64,000 nt of DNA, taken from the NCBI RefSeq assembly GCF_002218195.1, contig NZ_CP022336.1, forward strand, positions 2,723,001 to 2,787,000, read 5' to 3'. The notes below the pieces were generated by a model. The model made no database searches, had not been told where the DNA came from, and saw only the letters and a list, made by a program, of their open reading frames with translations. The stretch comes from Sphingorhabdus sp. SMR4y (GTDB lineage: Bacteria > Pseudomonadota > Alphaproteobacteria > Sphingomonadales > Sphingomonadaceae). Positions 62,245 to 64,000 of this stretch are shown here, in pieces; position 1 is the stretch's first letter, and every line of letters starts with the position of its first letter. The position numbers and the translations under genes are program-made.

Positions 62245-62660
62245 TGCCGGAGCCGATATCCGCATTTGCGCAATCGCTGGCCGCGACCCCCAAGATCGCC
62301 GCCTTGCCCGCTGCGCAAATGCGGATAGTTGTCGCCATGCGGATTGCCGTCCTGGCGTGGCGCAAGGGTCAGGACCCCAAACCCTATCTGGTCAAGCAAC
62401 TGGGCGATGAAACCGCCGCGCGCCATTTCGCGCATATCATCGAACTGATGAGCGATTGCTGGCCCGAACCGATAATGGTGCACCGTCCCTGCTGTCAGCA
62501 GACAAGCTATGACGAGATGCTGATGCTCGATCTGACCACCGCGGCGGTGCAGCGCGAAGCAGACCATTTCCATGGCCTGCTCGGCGAGATGCTCGGCCGG
62601 TCGGATCGCCAGAAGCTGCATCTCGGCTTCACCAAGTTTACCAGCCGGTTCCGGCGCTAG
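62244..62660 (+). CDS. Small protein of the iron-uptake operon, function unknown
   Basis: A 138-residue cytoplasmic protein with no signal peptide. It has a notable HRPCCQQTSYDEMLML segment with two adjacent cysteines and histidines (HRPCC, EADHFHGLL). The gene overlaps the upstream stop and lies 11 bases before the next gene, so it is part of the Fur-regulated operon. Its Cys/His content makes metal or haem contact possible, but no family is confidently recognised. Confidence 0.65.
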   Translation: MPEPISAFAQSLAATPKIAALPAAQMRIVVAMRIAVLAWRKGQDPKPYLVKQLGDETAARHFAHIIELMSDCWPEPIMVHRPCCQQTSYDEMLMLDLTTAAVQREADHFHGLLGEMLGRSDRQKLHLGFTKFTSRFRR

Positions 62661-62671
62661 GGAAGCATTGC

Positions 62672-63226
62672 ATGAATAAAGTCAAAACCCGGAACCTGCT
62701 GGTACTGGTACATCTGTTCCTCGCCGCCTTTCTGGCGCCGTCCTTTCTGCTTGTCGGCCTAACCGGCGCGCTCAAGCTGGCCGGTGTCGAAGCGTCGATC
62801 GAGGATATCCCGATTGAACTGCCGGCCGAAACGCGGATCGATCCGGACAGCCCGACGCTGAAACAGGATATTGCGGCCGTGCTTGCGACGCAGAATATCC
62901 ATCTCGATATCGAAAGCGTCCGCAGCCGCGCGGGCAAGATGACGACCCGGCCAACCTCGCGGACCTTTGCCCGGATCAATCAGACGCCCGATGGCCTGGA
63001 AGCCTCCCTGCACAAGCCCGGCTTTCAATATGCGATGATGGAACTGCACAAGGGGCATGGGCCCGCTCTGTTCAAAACCTACCAGCTGATCGCTGGAATC
63101 GCGCTGTTTCTGGTCATAGTCGGCGGTCTGGTGGTGGGGCTGATGGCGCGGCCCTATCGCCGCAAGGCCCTGGCTTCGCTGGCACTGGGAAGCATCGCTT
63201 TTCTGGCTCTCGGCTTTGCGGTCTGA
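62672..63226 (+). CDS. PepSY-associated membrane protein
   Basis: A 184-residue protein with an N-terminal membrane helix (LVLVHLFLAAFLAPSFLLVGLTGAL), a periplasmic domain of PepSY-like character (about residues 40-130) and two C-terminal helices (LIAGIALFLVIVGGLVVGLM and LALGSIAFLALGFAV). Such proteins occur with iron- and siderophore-uptake genes and may act as ferric reductase parts. It ends the Fur-regulated operon. Confidence 0.72.
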   Translation: MNKVKTRNLLVLVHLFLAAFLAPSFLLVGLTGALKLAGVEASIEDIPIELPAETRIDPDSPTLKQDIAAVLATQNIHLDIESVRSRAGKMTTRPTSRTFARINQTPDGLEASLHKPGFQYAMMELHKGHGPALFKTYQLIAGIALFLVIVGGLVVGLMARPYRRKALASLALGSIAFLALGFAV

Positions 63227-63352
63227 TTCGATAGCCGCTTGGGATGGTTCTGCATTGCAGCATGGATCACCGTCGGTCCCGGCGGATAGCGCTCACCCTG
63301 CAAAGGATTTTATGATAGTGTAACAGCCATTCTGAAATTCAGGAGTGTGCCC

Positions 63353-64000
63353 ATGACTGACCAAGTTCGCAAACCGTCTCTCAACCGCCGCCAGTTGCTT
63401 GGTGCCACAGCCGCAACCGGCTTCGCGCTGACCGCCGGTCCCGCGTCCGCCGCCGCTGGCGAGAGCAAACCGGATTTGACCGGCAAATCCATATTGATCA
63501 CCGGCTGTTCCTCCGGCTTCGGCTATCTCGGCGCGCTCCATTATGCCGAACGGGGGGCGAAAGTCTTTGCCACCATGCGCAACCTGCCGCGCGCCGAGGG
63601 CGATGCCCTGGCAAAGGCCGCCAGCGACCAGGATCTGGATATCACGATCCTCGAGCTGGATGTGCTGTCGGACGGATCGGTGAGCAAGGCGGTGGCCGAG
63701 GCCGAACGGCGGAATGGCGGCGCGCTCGATGTGGTCATCAACAATGCCGGAATCGGCACCGGCGCTCCGGTCGAGTTGCAGGATATGGAAATGATGCAGC
63801 TGCTGTTCGACACCAATGTCATGGGCTACCAGCGGGTCGCGCGCGCGGCTCTGCCGAAAATGCGCGCGCAGAAGTCCGGCCTGGTCGTCAATGTCTCCTC
63901 GCAGCTTGGCCGGGTGATGGTGCCGGGCATGGGGCTCTACAGTTCAACCAAATTCGCGGTCGAATCGATGAGCGAGCAAATGGCCTATGAGCTGGTCCCG
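63353..64000 (+). CDS. Tat-signal short-chain dehydrogenase (3' end outside window)
   Basis: The frame is open from the ATG at 63353 to the window end, 216 codons. Residues 11-35 form a twin-arginine signal (LNRRQLLGATAATGFALTAG) ending near PASAAAG. An SDR domain follows: ITGCSSGFGYLGA as the dinucleotide loop, NNAGIGTGAP, VSSQLGRV and the Tyr-x3-Lys of LYSSTKFAVES. AGGAG lies seven bases before the start. A Tat-exported SDR is plausible, folding with its cofactor before export; the substrate is unknown. Confidence 0.85.
   Translation, partial: MTDQVRKPSLNRRQLLGATAATGFALTAGPASAAAGESKPDLTGKSILITGCSSGFGYLGALHYAERGAKVFATMRNLPRAEGDALAKAASDQDLDITILELDVLSDGSVSKAVAEAERRNGGALDVVINNAGIGTGAPVELQDMEMMQLLFDTNVMGYQRVARAALPKMRAQKSGLVVNVSSQLGRVMVPGMGLYSSTKFAVESMSEQMAYELVP

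Noticed and set aside
1-64000. CRISPR array, integron, insertion sequence or prophage
   Set aside because: No regularly spaced direct repeats, no transposase or integrase frames and no phage structural genes were seen.

Overview
The window looks like chromosome of a GC-rich alphaproteobacterium, most likely a member of the Sphingomonadales. Evidence: a LexA box of the alphaproteobacterial GTTC-N7-GTTC type at imuA, a RibB with an N-terminal helix-turn-helix and a degenerate GTP-cyclohydrolase-II-like tail, RcnB-like and GspH/GspI proteins of alphaproteobacterial type, and many short interspersed palindromes. Genus is not determinable; a marine sphingomonad (Sphingorhabdus/Parasphingorhabdus-like) is a guess.

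Region 1 (1-33 kb, continuing to 34.7 kb) is dominated by acyl-CoA catabolism: three adjacent large/small acyl-CoA dehydrogenase pairs (4957-7420, 11688-13989, 29396-31789), three enoyl-CoA hydratases, several short-chain dehydrogenases, two thiolase-fold proteins, a CaiB-type CoA transferase, an acyl-CoA synthetase, a cytochrome P450, an aldehyde dehydrogenase, a molybdopterin oxidoreductase, an alkyl-sulfatase-like exported metallo-hydrolase and a TetR regulator. Five copies of a 16-bp palindrome (TTAAYCG-N2-CRRTTAA) lie in front of transcription units in this region, which suggests one regulon, perhaps run by the local TetR protein. A branched or polycyclic aliphatic substrate (steroid, terpenoid or alkyl sulfate type) is plausible, but no ring-cleavage genes are present. 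A gspH-gspI pair and a 6-phosphogluconolactonase-like gene sit inside this region.

Region 2 (34.6-39.6 kb) holds a cysteine-synthase-like PLP enzyme divergent from an Lrp/AsnC regulator, a small lipoprotein, and a tyrosine-catabolism set (hppD, a VOC protein, a fumarylacetoacetase-family hydrolase).

Region 3 (39.7-46.6 kb) is the SOS mutasome imuA-imuB-dnaE2 with a LexA box on the imuA start. dnaE2 carries three in-frame palindromic repeat insertions. Next come dps and a 41-residue membrane protein with its own terminator.

Region 4 (46.9-52.9 kb) has a PfpI/DJ-1 protein, an exported repeat protein, ribH and the HTH-RibB-RibX fusion with two tandem operator-like palindromes upstream, then a ligase-associated exonuclease and an ATP-dependent DNA ligase.

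Region 5 (52.9-58.7 kb) has a Rieske oxygenase alpha subunit, a decayed stretch (frameshifted alpha/beta-hydrolase copy and a truncated flavodoxin), the intact hydrolase, and an arsenic operon arsR-arsI-arsC-acr3 with an operator over the arsR start.

Region 6 (58.9-63.2 kb) is a Fur-boxed TonB-dependent (haem-type) receptor operon with three downstream accessory genes. The window ends inside a Tat-signal short-chain dehydrogenase. No tRNA, rRNA, CRISPR array or insertion sequence was recognised.
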